Shown piece after piece: positions 24,730 to 33,284 of a DNA stretch of 64,000 bases. The notes beneath the pieces were generated by a model. That model searched no databases. It was given only the letters and a program-made list of their open reading frames with translations, and was not told the DNA's origin. The translations under genes were made by a program, and so were the position numbers. Source of the DNA: Alteribacter populi (lineage in GTDB: Bacteria; Bacillota; Bacilli; Bacillales; Salisediminibacteriaceae); NCBI RefSeq assembly GCF_002352765.1, contig NZ_KZ293963.1, positions 270,368 to 334,367 of the forward strand. The letters run 5' to 3'. Positions within the stretch are counted from its first letter, which is position 1. Each line of letters opens with the position of its first letter.

Positions 24730-24787
24730 GAAAAAGCCTCGATGCGGCTGTTACTTGCTGACTGCAAGTGAAGGCGCACCGAGGCTT
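24730..24787 (-). terminator. Attenuator terminator of the xpt leader
   Basis: On the minus strand AAGCCTCGGTGCG pairs with CGCATCGAGGCTT followed by a T-run. It lies downstream of the aptamer and ahead of xpt. It is expected to form when purine is bound. Confidence 0.85.
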
Positions 24788-24879
24788 AAATCACCGGTTA
24801 ATGAATACAAAAATTAGACACATACCCCCCGTGAAAAAAGGGTATAGTAAGGTAGTCTAATCAGTATAGAAGGCCGTCA

Positions 24880-24946
24880 CTCGTAGTCAAACAATTTACG
24901 GTCGTTCGGTAGAAACTTGTGAGCCATATTCTCACGATTATACGAG
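24880..24946 (-). ncRNA. Guanine-class purine riboswitch
   Basis: Read on the minus strand, P1 is CTCGTA (24946-24941)/TACGAG (24885-24880). The core holds TATAATC, ATATGGC, AAGTTTCTACCG, CCGTAAAT and GACTAC, which are the conserved three-way-junction bases. The specificity position in GACTA is C, which selects guanine/hypoxanthine rather than adenine. It represses xpt and the permease when guanine is plentiful. Confidence 0.95.
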
Positions 24947-24973
24947 TTATTTATTTTTTGAAAGAATGTCCTG

Positions 24974-25001
24974 ATTATATCACAGATTTTTGAAGAAACA
25001 A
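24974..25001 (-). promoter_or_regulatory. Promoter of the xpt leader
   Basis: On the minus strand TTGTTT (25001-24996), a 16-base spacer and TATAAT (24979-24974) lie just upstream of the purine aptamer. Confidence 0.6.
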
Positions 25002-25174
25002 ACCTTTTTTCCGAACTAGACATTGAATATATGTATTATTGTTCGGGATTTAGCTCACTATTGGTGGAACGAACAAAGCAAAAAAATTTACAATGCGGGA
25101 GGATTCGGTTAAACTATATCATTGCAGTGGAGCATGTACATACAAATGCTAAAAGTAGAGAAAGGTGATTGAAA

Positions 25175-25714
25175 ATGTTAAAGAAATTATTTGGATTAGA
25201 TAAGAAGGAACAAAAGCAAGAAAAGCCAGAGGTACAAATGCCAGAAGCAGACGGGAAGGACGTATTGGTTTCACCTATTACTGGTAAAGCTGTTCCTTTG
25301 TCAGAAGTACCTGATCCGACATTTGCTGAAAAAATGATGGGGGATGGCTTAGCGATTCAACCAGATGAAGGAACGGTCGTCGCTCCTGTTCACGGTGAAG
25401 TTGTTCAATTGTTCCCTACAAAACATGCTGTTGGACTGAAAACAGTTAACGGAGTAGAAATATTAATTCATATCGGGATAGAAACGGTTAATATGCAAGG
25501 GGAAGGCTTCGAAGCGTTTGTAAAAGAAGGTGACAAAGTTGCGGCTGGAGACAAGTTGATTACTTTTGACATGGATTTAATCAATGAAAAAGCAGAAAGC
25601 ACGATCACACCGGTTATTATTACAAACGGTGATGTAGTCAATGAGCTGCAAAAAGAAGAGAACAAAGATGTCACAAAAGGTGATACGACCATTATAACGA
25701 TTACGACAAAGTAG
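25175..25714 (+). CDS. crr: PTS glucose-type enzyme IIA (Crr-like)
   Basis: A 179-residue IIA-Glc-family phosphocarrier. The fold runs VLVSPITGKAVPLSEVPDPT, DGTVVAP-like EGTVVAPVHGEVV, then KHAVGLKTVNGVEILIHIGI. His99 in IHIGIET is the phosphorylated residue and His84 the supporting one. It passes phosphate from HPr to membrane IIBC components; no such component is nearby, as for B. subtilis YpqE. A Lys-rich leader (1-25) is typical. ATG 25175 is six bases after AAAGGTGA; an in-frame TTG at 25169 overlaps that site. Confidence 0.92.
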   Translation: MLKKLFGLDKKEQKQEKPEVQMPEADGKDVLVSPITGKAVPLSEVPDPTFAEKMMGDGLAIQPDEGTVVAPVHGEVVQLFPTKHAVGLKTVNGVEILIHIGIETVNMQGEGFEAFVKEGDKVAAGDKLITFDMDLINEKAESTITPVIITNGDVVNELQKEENKDVTKGDTTIITITTK

Positions 25715-25716
25715 CA

Positions 25717-25748
25717 AAAAAGCACCCTGATGCTGGGTGCTTTTTTTA
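25717..25748 (+). terminator. crr terminator
   Basis: AAAAGCACCC/GGGTGCTTTT with loop TGATGCT and seven T residues follows the crr stop. Confidence 0.9.
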
Positions 25749-25775
25749 TTACTTGGCTCTTTGAAAACTCTGCTA

Positions 25776-26786
25776 TTAGAAGCTAGGGTATACGTAAGGT
25801 GAATCAGGTTCCTCTACTTCTGTAAGTTCGGCATTATGTATCACAGGGAGACGCTGGCCGTTATATTTATCAGCATCAATCGTTCCGTATGCGTGAAACC
25901 AACTATCATCTTCAATTTGCGCTGCCTCATTAGAATCGATTAACGTGCCATATACGCCAGCGTCTGCTGCACAGCAAGTCATTGAAAAACGTGCAGCCAC
26001 AAGCTGATGGTCATCGAAATCCGGTTCCCGGTAAGCAAATCCGATGATTTCAATTTCTTTACCAACAAATGTATCTAAATGAATATCCATAACCGTCATA
26101 ATGTCGAGATAATTTTCCTCAGTAACTGTAATGACATCCTCGTGTTCTAATTTTTTCGCTAGTTCAACAAAATATTGATCAAAAGCATCTTGATCGTAAA
26201 TGTCTTCAACGGTGTAATGTTCATCTACATCTTCTGGTTCACCTTTTTGCTGCCCAGAAATTTCTTTTTCTAAATTTTCCATATAACCTTCGGGGTCTTC
26301 GAGATAAGCATCAGCCAAGGATCCTTCATTTTCATTAATTTCAGCTGAATCATCAACCTCATCTGCAGTCTCAGAGTTTTCTGGAGTAGATACGGCCTGA
26401 GCCTGACCTCCGCCGTACATGATTCCCCGGTTAGCTGCCATCTCCCCGTCTAAGGCGCGATCGGGTAAAATGAAACCAAGTAAAATGGGAAGGGAAAACA
26501 CGCTATAAATAGCTAGTTTTACCAATGGTGGTCCTGGTATTTTATGATCATGTCCGCAGCCACATGCTTCTCCATGTTCATGATCGTCATTTTTCGTACT
26601 TCTAAAAATTTGCACAATACCTAGAATAAAAAAAGTAGCCAGAGCAAAGTAAACAAACGGCATCATCTTTGGTGCGATGTAATAAATGATGTTCCCGCTT
26701 AATATAAGCCATAAAATGAGTAAAGCAAAACCTATTAAAATAATACTTTGTATATATGCATGAAATGATGAATCATACTGCCTCAA
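25776..26786 (-). CDS. ycgQ: TIGR03943-family membrane protein (YcgQ-like)
   Basis: A 336-residue protein with three hydrophobic segments near the N-terminus (about 15-35, 40-62 and 90-110), separated by a His/Cys-rich loop (DDHEHGEACGCGHDH, about 68-82) that looks metal binding, and a soluble acidic C-terminal half predicted outside. It pairs with the permease YcgR in many Firmicutes and is thought to be linked to metal, often zinc, handling. TTG 26786 follows AGGAGGGG. The operon with the next gene is tight (24 bases). The transported substrate is not established. Confidence 0.82.
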   Translation of the reverse strand: MRQYDSSFHAYIQSIILIGFALLILWLILSGNIIYYIAPKMMPFVYFALATFFILGIVQIFRSTKNDDHEHGEACGCGHDHKIPGPPLVKLAIYSVFSLPILLGFILPDRALDGEMAANRGIMYGGGQAQAVSTPENSETADEVDDSAEINENEGSLADAYLEDPEGYMENLEKEISGQQKGEPEDVDEHYTVEDIYDQDAFDQYFVELAKKLEHEDVITVTEENYLDIMTVMDIHLDTFVGKEIEIIGFAYREPDFDDHQLVAARFSMTCCAADAGVYGTLIDSNEAAQIEDDSWFHAYGTIDADKYNGQRLPVIHNAELTEVEEPDSPYVYPSF

Positions 26787-26810
26787 TATGAACCCCTCCT
26801 GTTTTATATC

Positions 26811-27866
26811 CTAAAACCATTGATACCAATTTGGCAGTACCCATTGATTGAGTGTGACAATAGCAATAAAGACAACAATGGTGACAATAACCATAAAAGC
26901 AATGACAAACTTTGACCGGAAGTAAGCAAAAAGCATGAATGTATTTTTAAGATCCAACATAGGTCCGTAAACGAGAAAGGCAATTAATGAACCGATGGTA
27001 AAGTCCCGACCAAAGGAAGCGGCTACAAATGCATCTGCTTCAGAACATAGCGATAAAAGGTAAGCAAATCCCATCATTACGAGGGAAGAAGAATAATCAT
27101 TTTGGCCGATCGTTTGGAGAACATTCCTGTCTAGAAATGTTTGGAATAACGCAGCAACGAAGGCACCGAGTATTAAATATTTCCCCATAAGAAAAAACTC
27201 ATCTACAGCATGATAAATAGTTTCTTTTATTCTTCCACCAATGGTTGGTTTCCCAGAATGAACACCATGTATGTGAACGTGAGCATCCGGAGTTTTTTTC
27301 GATCGTAACTGATAGCTGTTTTTAAACATAAAGTATAATACAGCGCCTATGACGATTGAAAGGATAAAAGCAAGGGACATTCTTGATACAAGGACGGGAT
27401 GTGTCCAATCAGAACCAAAGGCAAAGAATGTTGATGCAAAAACAATAGGGTTTAAAATTGGGGCAGCAACTAAAAAGACGACGCCTACATGAAGCGGCAT
27501 GCCTTTTTTTACAAGTCTTGCTACGACGGGAACAATGGCACATTCACAAAGAGGAAATATCGCCCCAAGAATAGCTGCCGGAAATAAAGCTCCTAGGGCA
27601 TTTTTAGGCAAGTAACGTTGAATCGTTTCTTCTGTAATATAAATCTGAATAAGAGCGGATACAAAGACCCCGAGCAGAATAAAGGGAATAGCTTCAATCA
27701 CAATACTTAAAAAGATGGTATTTACATTCACCCATGCACCGGGTAAATCTTGAATGTACTGGGCGTCGCTTAGACGGTCACTAAATAAGAAGAGGAAAAG
27801 AAATAAAAATAGTAGTCCAATTCCAATTAAATCTTTTCCCCAGGATCGAACTTGTTGTGGTTTCAT
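26811..27866 (-). CDS. ycgR: Permease of the UPF0718/DUF318 family (YcgR-like)
   Basis: A 351-residue integral membrane protein with eight or more hydrophobic segments and the family signatures GAIFPLCECAIVPVVARL (the conserved Cys-Glu-Cys) and AAPILNPIV. A cytosolic His-rich stretch (DAHVHIHGVHSG) occurs in the middle. Related ArsP-like permeases export metalloid compounds, while the YcgRQ pair is tied to zinc regulation in B. subtilis. I saw no convincing Zur box upstream; the leader holds only AT-rich sequence. Confidence 0.82.
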   Translation of the reverse strand: MKPQQVRSWGKDLIGIGLLFLFLFLFLFSDRLSDAQYIQDLPGAWVNVNTIFLSIVIEAIPFILLGVFVSALIQIYITEETIQRYLPKNALGALFPAAILGAIFPLCECAIVPVVARLVKKGMPLHVGVVFLVAAPILNPIVFASTFFAFGSDWTHPVLVSRMSLAFILSIVIGAVLYFMFKNSYQLRSKKTPDAHVHIHGVHSGKPTIGGRIKETIYHAVDEFFLMGKYLILGAFVAALFQTFLDRNVLQTIGQNDYSSSLVMMGFAYLLSLCSEADAFVAASFGRDFTIGSLIAFLVYGPMLDLKNTFMLFAYFRSKFVIAFMVIVTIVVFIAIVTLNQWVLPNWYQWF

Positions 27867-28028
27867 ATAGGTGATCTCCCGTTATCTAGAGCTGACTCTA
27901 GTAATGATAGTGAAAAAAAGTTTGTTAACTGAAAATATTCTATCAAAGCTAATAAGAGAGATAAATGCGTCCTTTTGTATTTTAACAGAAATGAAATATT
28001 ACTAATGATAGCTTAAGAAAAAAAGAAA

Positions 28029-28155
28029 TGCTCTTTTATAAGAGGTTGTTACTATTTGTTTTTTGAGAGTTGATCGTGGAGGACAAAATCATTTGTCCGT
28101 AATATCATTTGAATTAAAAAAAAAGAGTCAAAAAGCAACGAACGTTACAAAACAG
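28029..28155. repeat. Hairpin-cassette repeat (family D), copy 3
   Basis: Arms GTTGTTACTATTTGTTTTTTGAG and GAGTCAAAAAGCAAC flank the hairpin GGACAAAATCATTTGTCC (28081-28098), the same interior type as copy 2. Confidence 0.65.
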
Positions 28156-28161
28156 CAAAAA

Positions 28162-28190
28162 GAAAAGCCTCAATACACTCGAGGCTTTTC
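28162..28190 (-). terminator. Terminator downstream of uppP
   Basis: On the minus strand GAAAAGCCTC and GAGGCTTTTC form a stem followed by TTTTT. It is separated from uppP by the inserted repeat at 28221-28535. Confidence 0.7.
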
Positions 28191-28220
28191 AAACGTTTTG
28201 TTTTTTATTATTCTAGATGC

Positions 28221-28535
28221 TGCTGAATAAGTAGCATACGCCTACATGGCAAGAGGATATGCTCTTGCTCATGGAAAGGATCTGCAAGGAAATAACTCTT
28301 CTTTTGCTAAAAGCCTTGCACTTGATTTTGAGAGAGCCAAGGGTGCTGCTGCAATGGCGGAGACTCCCTCAGGAAAAGCAACAATGGTCTTTTTGCGACG
28401 AGGAACCGCAGGAGCAGCAGAAGAAGCCTCCGCAGTGAGCACGCCTTTCGCGAATGAGGAGGCTGAAGCGTGCCTGCGGAAAGCGAAGCCATGGAAGCGG
28501 CACCCTTTGTATTTGAGTTCTAGAGTTATTCAGCA
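28221..28535. mobile_element. MITE-like element with terminal inverted repeats, copy 1
   Basis: TGCTGAATAA (28221-28230) and TTATTCAGCA (28526-28535) are perfect 10-bp terminal inverted repeats of a 315-bp element with no transposase. Near the left end is a GCAAGAG/CTCTTGC hairpin (28249-28268). The inside holds a core G repeat. A reversed, enlarged copy lies at 43173-43607. It ends four bases past the uppP stop codon. No clear target duplication was found. Confidence 0.7.
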
Positions 28536-28539
28536 ATCC

Positions 28540-29373
28540 CTATTCTAAGTCCATTACTGTTGTTGGGTCTAAGAAAGCAAATACGAGAATCGCCACAACG
28601 AAACAATAAATTGCAAAGTAAATGAGCTTACTACGTTTAATAAATTCTATAAGCCAAACGATCCCAATCCATGAGAAGAAGAACGTGACAATAAAGGAAA
28701 GAATAAGCGGGAGCGCTCCGATTTGACTTACTAAATCACCTGACAGCTCATCAAGAGCTAAAACACTAGAGCCGAGGATAACGGGTATTGCTAACAAAAA
28801 GGAATAACGGACTGCGGTATCTCGGTTAAGTCCTAATAATAGAGAGACGACAAGAGTTGAGCCCGAGCGTGAAATTCCAGGGATGACAGCTAATGTTTGC
28901 CCGAGTCCAACGACAATTGAATCTAAAAACGTCATGTCTTTTTCCGTACGATTTCCATATTTGTGAAAACGTTCAATGAAAATCAAAGCAAGACCGGTAA
29001 CCGTTAATGCAGCGGCAATGAATGGGGGAGTTTTTATTGAATCGGCAATAAAGTCAGATAACAACATGCCAAGAACCCCGGTTATGACCGTGGCAACGAT
29101 TAAAAAAATGCCAAAATAAAATGAAACGCGATTTTCTGATGTTCGGTTCGTAATAAAACCAAAAAAACCTTTAATGATGTGCCATAGATCTTTCCAAAAA
29201 TAAAGGATGACAGCGAGAACGGATGCGATATGTAAATAAATTTCAAATGCTAGACCCGGAAACGCATACCCAAAAGCAAGTTGTGTAATGACAATATGAG
29301 CGGTACTTGATACGGGTAGAAATTCTGTAAGCCCTTGAATAATCCCGAAAACAATTGCTTCGATTATGGACAT
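28540..29373 (-). CDS. uppP: Undecaprenyl-diphosphatase UppP
   Basis: A 277-residue polytopic membrane enzyme of the BacA type. It dephosphorylates undecaprenyl diphosphate to recycle the lipid carrier for cell-wall synthesis, and it gives bacitracin tolerance. Both active-site motifs are present: EFLPVSSTAH (17-26) and PGISRSGST (165-173), with about eight hydrophobic segments. The length equals that of typical Bacillus UppP (276). GAAAGGAAG precedes ATG 29373. Confidence 0.95.
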   Translation of the reverse strand: MSIIEAIVFGIIQGLTEFLPVSSTAHIVITQLAFGYAFPGLAFEIYLHIASVLAVILYFWKDLWHIIKGFFGFITNRTSENRVSFYFGIFLIVATVITGVLGMLLSDFIADSIKTPPFIAAALTVTGLALIFIERFHKYGNRTEKDMTFLDSIVVGLGQTLAVIPGISRSGSTLVVSLLLGLNRDTAVRYSFLLAIPVILGSSVLALDELSGDLVSQIGALPLILSFIVTFFFSWIGIVWLIEFIKRSKLIYFAIYCFVVAILVFAFLDPTTVMDLE

Positions 29374-29636
29374 TTTCTTCTTCCTTTCAATCTCAATTTA
29401 CAAATACTGTTCACTATTCTATCAAATTAAACGTTGTGAAGAAATCTTTTTCTAGGAAGGGATCAATAGTTTAAGATTTAAGATTTGTATAACAGGATCG
29501 GAAGCGCAAACCCTACCTTGTAGAGGATCACTTGAAGAGCAAGAAATAATGAATTTTTTGTGAAAGACACCGTTCAGATTTTGTTTTTCCGGAAAAATCT
29601 TTATACTAATAGTAGTAAGTAAAGGAGGATCAAAAA

Positions 29637-30296
29637 ATGAAAGGCAAGCATCTTTCCAGTGTATTGATTTTAATTGCAGCCTTGGGTGTAGCAGTATTCG
29701 TCGTGCAAGACCATCGTTCGGATAGCTCTGCTAATGACCCTTTAGATACGTATTTAGAAAAAGAAGGTATTGAACGAGTGAATGAGGGCGAGGAACCTAA
29801 CCTAGATGCCATTCATCAATATGAAGAAACGGATGAAGTAGGAGTTCGCCCTGGAACGATGCTCAAGGATCTCGTACTTCCTGTTTGGAAAGATGAAAGT
29901 GAAATGAGCATATCCGATTTCCAAGGTGACTTTCTCATTCTTAATATGTGGGCAACTTGGTGCCCGCCATGCCGAGATGAAATGCCGGACCTTGTTCAAT
30001 TCCATGAAGATTATCAAGAAGAGGGAGTGCAAGTGGCAGGGATTAATATGACCACACAAGAGCGGAGTGAGGAAGAAATCGGCCGATTTATTGAGGAATT
30101 TGATATTCCATTCCCTACGATGATGGACCCTGATGGCGAAGTCGCAGTAAATTACCAAGTGATTGCGATGCCAACTACATTTATTCTCGATCCAGATGGC
30201 AGAGTTGTAGTGAGGCGGCAAGGTTACATTAATTATGAAATGCTAGAAGAATACGTGGAAGAAGCAAAAAAACGGTACGAAGAAGCCGGAGAATAG
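29637..30296 (+). CDS. Membrane-anchored thiol-disulfide oxidoreductase (ResA/TlpA-like)
   Basis: A 219-residue thioredoxin-fold protein with an N-terminal signal anchor (residues about 7-24) and the active site WCPPC (Cys109, Cys112) after LILNMWAT. The central insertion typical of TlpA/ResA-type proteins and the cis-Pro (MPTTF) are present. Residues 28-75 form an extra acidic linker before the fold. Such proteins reduce disulfides on the outer membrane face, for example in cytochrome c maturation or spore coat assembly. No ccdA or resB neighbour is present, so the client is unknown. AAAGGAGG precedes ATG. Confidence 0.85.
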   Translation: MKGKHLSSVLILIAALGVAVFVVQDHRSDSSANDPLDTYLEKEGIERVNEGEEPNLDAIHQYEETDEVGVRPGTMLKDLVLPVWKDESEMSISDFQGDFLILNMWATWCPPCRDEMPDLVQFHEDYQEEGVQVAGINMTTQERSEEEIGRFIEEFDIPFPTMMDPDGEVAVNYQVIAMPTTFILDPDGRVVVRRQGYINYEMLEEYVEEAKKRYEEAGE

Positions 30297-30314
30297 AAAG
30301 GATAGAAAGGATAC

Positions 30315-30351
30315 AAAACCTAGCTTGGGAAAATCACCAAGCTAGGTTTTT
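30315..30351. terminator. Bidirectional terminator
   Basis: AAAACCTAGCTTGG (30315-30328) and CCAAGCTAGGTTTT (30337-30350) pair perfectly between the convergent thioredoxin-like and yqkF genes. Confidence 0.88.
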
Positions 30352-30352
30352 C

Positions 30353-31264
30353 TTAACGATGCTTTTTATATTGGGTTGTTTTTGTGATTGTTTGCAGTTG
30401 CTCGATGTCTTCTGCTGTAAGAGGTGGTTGTAAAATTGCTTTTATGTTTTGTTCGAGTTGTTCTATGCTGCTTGCACCAGGCACAGTACAAGCAACAGCG
30501 GGTTGAGTTAAGACATACCTCAGTGCTACTTCGTTTAATGCCATTTCCTTTTCGGTTGCTACAGTGTGAATGTCCTCGATCGTTTTAGTAAGTTCTTTTT
30601 TGTTGTAATTTAAATACCCTTTTTCATTCACTTTTCGTGTATAGCCTTCTGCTAGCAAGCCTTTGGCAACAGGTCCTCTTGCAATAACGGAAATTCGGTT
30701 TCGTTCAAGAAGGGGAAGGTACTCTTCGGGACGTCTGTCTAGTAGACTGTACTGCATCATTACGCTAACAATGTTTGAGCGTTCGACATACTCTTGAATA
30801 ACGTTGGGGCGAATGGATGATATCCCATAATAGCGGATGAGCCCCTCTTTAACCAGTTCTTCAAAAGCTTCAATTGTTTCATCGATCGGGTCGTCAATTG
30901 TTCCTCCGTGAAGCTGGTATAAATCGAGATAATCCGTACCAAGTCGTTGCAAACTTTTTTTGACTGCTTCTTTCATATGAGCCTTACTCGGGTTCCATTG
31001 CCAGCCGTCAATTCCTTCGCCCCATTCATTCCCGCCTTTCGATGCAATAATAACGTCTTGGCGTTTTCGTTTGAGCGCTTTTCCGACTGATACTTCGTTC
31101 ATACCAAAATTATAAAGGTCGGCGGTATCGAAATAGTTGATACCCTTATCAATCGCTTCGTGCAATATGTATTCATTTTCGTCCTGACGTTCCGATAATG
31201 ACATACAACCGTATCCTATTTCACTTACATATAGATCAGAAGAACCAAGCTGGTTTTTTTTCAC
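30353..31264 (-). CDS. yqkF: Aldo/keto reductase (YqkF-like)
   Basis: A 303-residue NADPH-dependent reductase of the AKR superfamily. The catalytic tetrad is visible: Asp47, Tyr51 (FDTADLYNFG), Lys76 (IASKGG) and His119 (LYQLHGG). The cofactor end VACTVPGASSIEQLEQNI replaces the usual IPG and is consistent with the YqkF group. It reduces an unidentified aldehyde or ketone. The start is GTG 31264 after AAGGAGTG. B. subtilis yqkF lies in the same neighbourhood, close to nudF. Confidence 0.88.
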   Translation of the reverse strand: MKKNQLGSSDLYVSEIGYGCMSLSERQDENEYILHEAIDKGINYFDTADLYNFGMNEVSVGKALKRKRQDVIIASKGGNEWGEGIDGWQWNPSKAHMKEAVKKSLQRLGTDYLDLYQLHGGTIDDPIDETIEAFEELVKEGLIRYYGISSIRPNVIQEYVERSNIVSVMMQYSLLDRRPEEYLPLLERNRISVIARGPVAKGLLAEGYTRKVNEKGYLNYNKKELTKTIEDIHTVATEKEMALNEVALRYVLTQPAVACTVPGASSIEQLEQNIKAILQPPLTAEDIEQLQTITKTTQYKKHR

Positions 31265-31367
31265 GTATCATCACTCCTTATACTTCATCGTACAAGAAGG
31301 CTTTCCAAGATTCAAATATGTGGGTATGAAGGTCGGGCGATGAGAATAAGTTGGAAAAGAAGGAGGG

Positions 31368-32441
31368 ATGAGAGTGATTTTACTAAAGACAGTCTGTGTG
31401 GAGGAGATCGTCGAAGAAACCGAAGATATCCAAATATTAAAAACAGATGGAACGAAGGAAGTGATTCTGTTTTTAGCCTTTTTCCCACCTGTTAAAAGAG
31501 GGGACTTGGTCAAAATTAATTGTACGGCTACTCAGCTAAAGCTAGGTACGGGAGGGTATGATTTTGTTGTGAATGTAGAATCCTCTCATCAGTCATGCTC
31601 TGGTAATAAACAGGGGCACATTATAAAAGGACGTTATTTGCCGATACAACACAGCATGCTTACAATTGAATCTCCAGAACAAAACCGAAGAGACTTCCTA
31701 CAAAAGAGACTCGATTTACGAGAAAAATCCGTACTTCTTTGTGAACTCCATAGTATGCTCCCTGCCCTTTGGGAGTTGTATAAAAGCCGGCGCAGAAATG
31801 GAAAGCTAGTAGCCATTATTGATGATTCGGCGGCTTTGGCTTTACCTGTGAGTCGGCATCTTCAAAGGTTACATCAATTCGATGATTTTATCTCGATTTC
31901 AATCGGTCAAGCATTTGGCGGAAAGGTAGAAGCAATCAATCTCATCACGGCCTTGCAATATGCAAAGGAAAAATATCCAGAAGCATTATTTGTTGTTACA
32001 GTAGGTCCCGGCGTTGTTGGCTCAGGTACTCGTTACGGGTTTAGCGGAGTTAGCCAAGCCGAATGGGCTAATATTATCGGTAAGTTTAATGGTGTGCCGG
32101 TATGGGTTCCGCGCTTGTCGGGAGGGGATACACGCCAACGTCACTTCGGGTTGTCCCATCATACGAAAACAGCGCTTACCGAATTAACGTACGCATATAG
32201 TATTCTTCCTATGCCGCAAGGACCGCTGTCCGACTCTTCTATTAAAAATGTCACAGAAGACTTTTCGTGTTACGAGCACATTCATTTGACATTAGTTTCA
32301 GAGGATGAAATCCTACCTTGGCTTCAAGAAGTCTTTTCCGACAGCCCAGCAATTCGTTCAATGGGCAGAGGTTTTGATGAGGATCGATTGTTTTTTATCG
32401 GTGTGGGAACGGCACTACATTGGATGATGAACGTGATTTAG
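31368..32441 (+). CDS. DUF3866 family protein
   Basis: A 357-residue soluble protein matching the DUF3866 family in length and in its Gly-rich blocks: AFFPPVKRGDLVKINCTA, LVAIIDDSAALALPVSRHLQ, VTVGPGVVGSGTRYGFSGVS and GGDTRQRHFGLSHHT. No catalytic role is known. A predicted small beta domain (1-85) precedes a larger alpha/beta part. It is next to nudF in several Bacilli. The last 47 bases overlap the antisense mciZ gene. AGAAGGAGGG precedes ATG 31368. Confidence 0.78.
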   Translation: MRVILLKTVCVEEIVEETEDIQILKTDGTKEVILFLAFFPPVKRGDLVKINCTATQLKLGTGGYDFVVNVESSHQSCSGNKQGHIIKGRYLPIQHSMLTIESPEQNRRDFLQKRLDLREKSVLLCELHSMLPALWELYKSRRRNGKLVAIIDDSAALALPVSRHLQRLHQFDDFISISIGQAFGGKVEAINLITALQYAKEKYPEALFVVTVGPGVVGSGTRYGFSGVSQAEWANIIGKFNGVPVWVPRLSGGDTRQRHFGLSHHTKTALTELTYAYSILPMPQGPLSDSSIKNVTEDFSCYEHIHLTLVSEDEILPWLQEVFSDSPAIRSMGRGFDEDRLFFIGVGTALHWMMNVI

Positions 32442-32580
32442 TCGGAGGCATCAATTCAGAATTATTTCCGACCCATTGCTGAACTGTTTGATTTTGTGAA
32501 GATAATCGCTTTAAATAAGCTTGCACTTGCCAAACCTTTCCTGCAACAACAAACCCGTTTTCTTTTAAATAAACATGCAT
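32395..32580 (-). CDS. mciZ: MciZ homologue, mother-cell inhibitor of FtsZ
   Basis: A 61-residue protein whose first 40 residues follow the pattern of B. subtilis MciZ (40 aa): MHVYLKENGFVVAGKVWQVQ against a family pattern of basic start, G-VVLVGKAWEI-R, then LK and a tail with Q-V--W. MciZ caps FtsZ filaments and blocks division in the mother cell during sporulation; the gene belongs to the nudF neighbourhood in B. subtilis too. AAAGGAGA lies nine bases before ATG 32580. The C-terminal 20 residues (SELMPPTKSRSSSNVVPFPH) are an extension and overlap the 3' end of the DUF3866 gene. The match is by eye. Confidence 0.75.
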   Translation of the reverse strand: MHVYLKENGFVVAGKVWQVQAYLKRLSSQNQTVQQWVGNNSELMPPTKSRSSSNVVPFPHR

Positions 32581-32692
32581 GCTAGCCCTCTCCTTTTATT
32601 TTATAGGTAAGTGAAATAAACGATAGAGTCTGATATGCTTTAGATTATGAATCCCCCTTGAAAAACAGAACAGAAAAGAAGGAGTGATTTCA

Positions 32693-33232
32693 ATGGGTTA
32701 CCAGTTAGTTGAAAAAACATTATCAAAAGAAAATATTTTTAAAGGTCGAATTATCGATGTGAACCTTCATGACGTAGTATTGCCAAATGGTAAAAAAAGC
32801 AAACGGGAAGTCGTCAATCACCCAGGTGCTGTTGCTGTACTGGCAGTAACAGATGACGAGAAACTTGTGCTTGTGAAACAGTTCCGAAAGCCACTTGATA
32901 AGGTTATTGCTGAAATCCCAGCAGGAAAGCTTGAAAAAGGGGAAGAGCCAAAGGCTTGTGCACTGAGAGAATTGGAAGAAGAAACAGGTTATTGTGCGGA
33001 TCATATAGAAGAGATTATGTCATTTTACACTTCACCGGGGTTTGCAGATGAAATCATTTATCTTTATTTAGCGAAAGGATTAAAAGATGGAAAGAAGCAA
33101 ACGGATGAAGATGAATTCGTGGAATTAATGGAAGTTTCATTTTCTGAGGCTATGAATTTAATCAAAGCGAATATCATTCATGATGCAAAAACAATTTGTG
33201 CTATCCAGCACTGGTTATTGAACAATAAATAA
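32693..33232 (+). CDS. nudF: ADP-ribose pyrophosphatase NudF (Nudix)
   Basis: A 179-residue Nudix hydrolase splitting ADP-ribose into AMP and ribose 5-phosphate. The Nudix box GX5EX7REUXEEXGU is complete at 78-100, with Glu84, Arg92, Glu93, Glu96 and Glu97 in place; the upstream VVNHPGAVAVLA strand and downstream FYTSPGFADE loop are typical of ADP-ribose specificity (Pro about 16 residues after the box). ATG 32693 is eight bases after AAGGAG; a 5' ATT at 32684 is not a start. It is divergent from mciZ. Confidence 0.93.
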   Translation: MGYQLVEKTLSKENIFKGRIIDVNLHDVVLPNGKKSKREVVNHPGAVAVLAVTDDEKLVLVKQFRKPLDKVIAEIPAGKLEKGEEPKACALRELEEETGYCADHIEEIMSFYTSPGFADEIIYLYLAKGLKDGKKQTDEDEFVELMEVSFSEAMNLIKANIIHDAKTICAIQHWLLNNK

Positions 33233-33284
33233 TCTATTTACATATATGAACAAACCAATGCCCCTCCCTAATTCTATGTTTTTG

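Noticed and set aside
27867..28020. Zur-type operator ahead of ycgR
   Set aside because: No sequence close to the ATCGTAATNATTACGAT pattern is present; AT-rich half-sites only.
28246..28548. 100-residue frame in the 28221-28535 element
   Set aside because: It is the G-core repeat read through; codons are Ala/Lys-rich because of the repeat, and there is no ribosome site.
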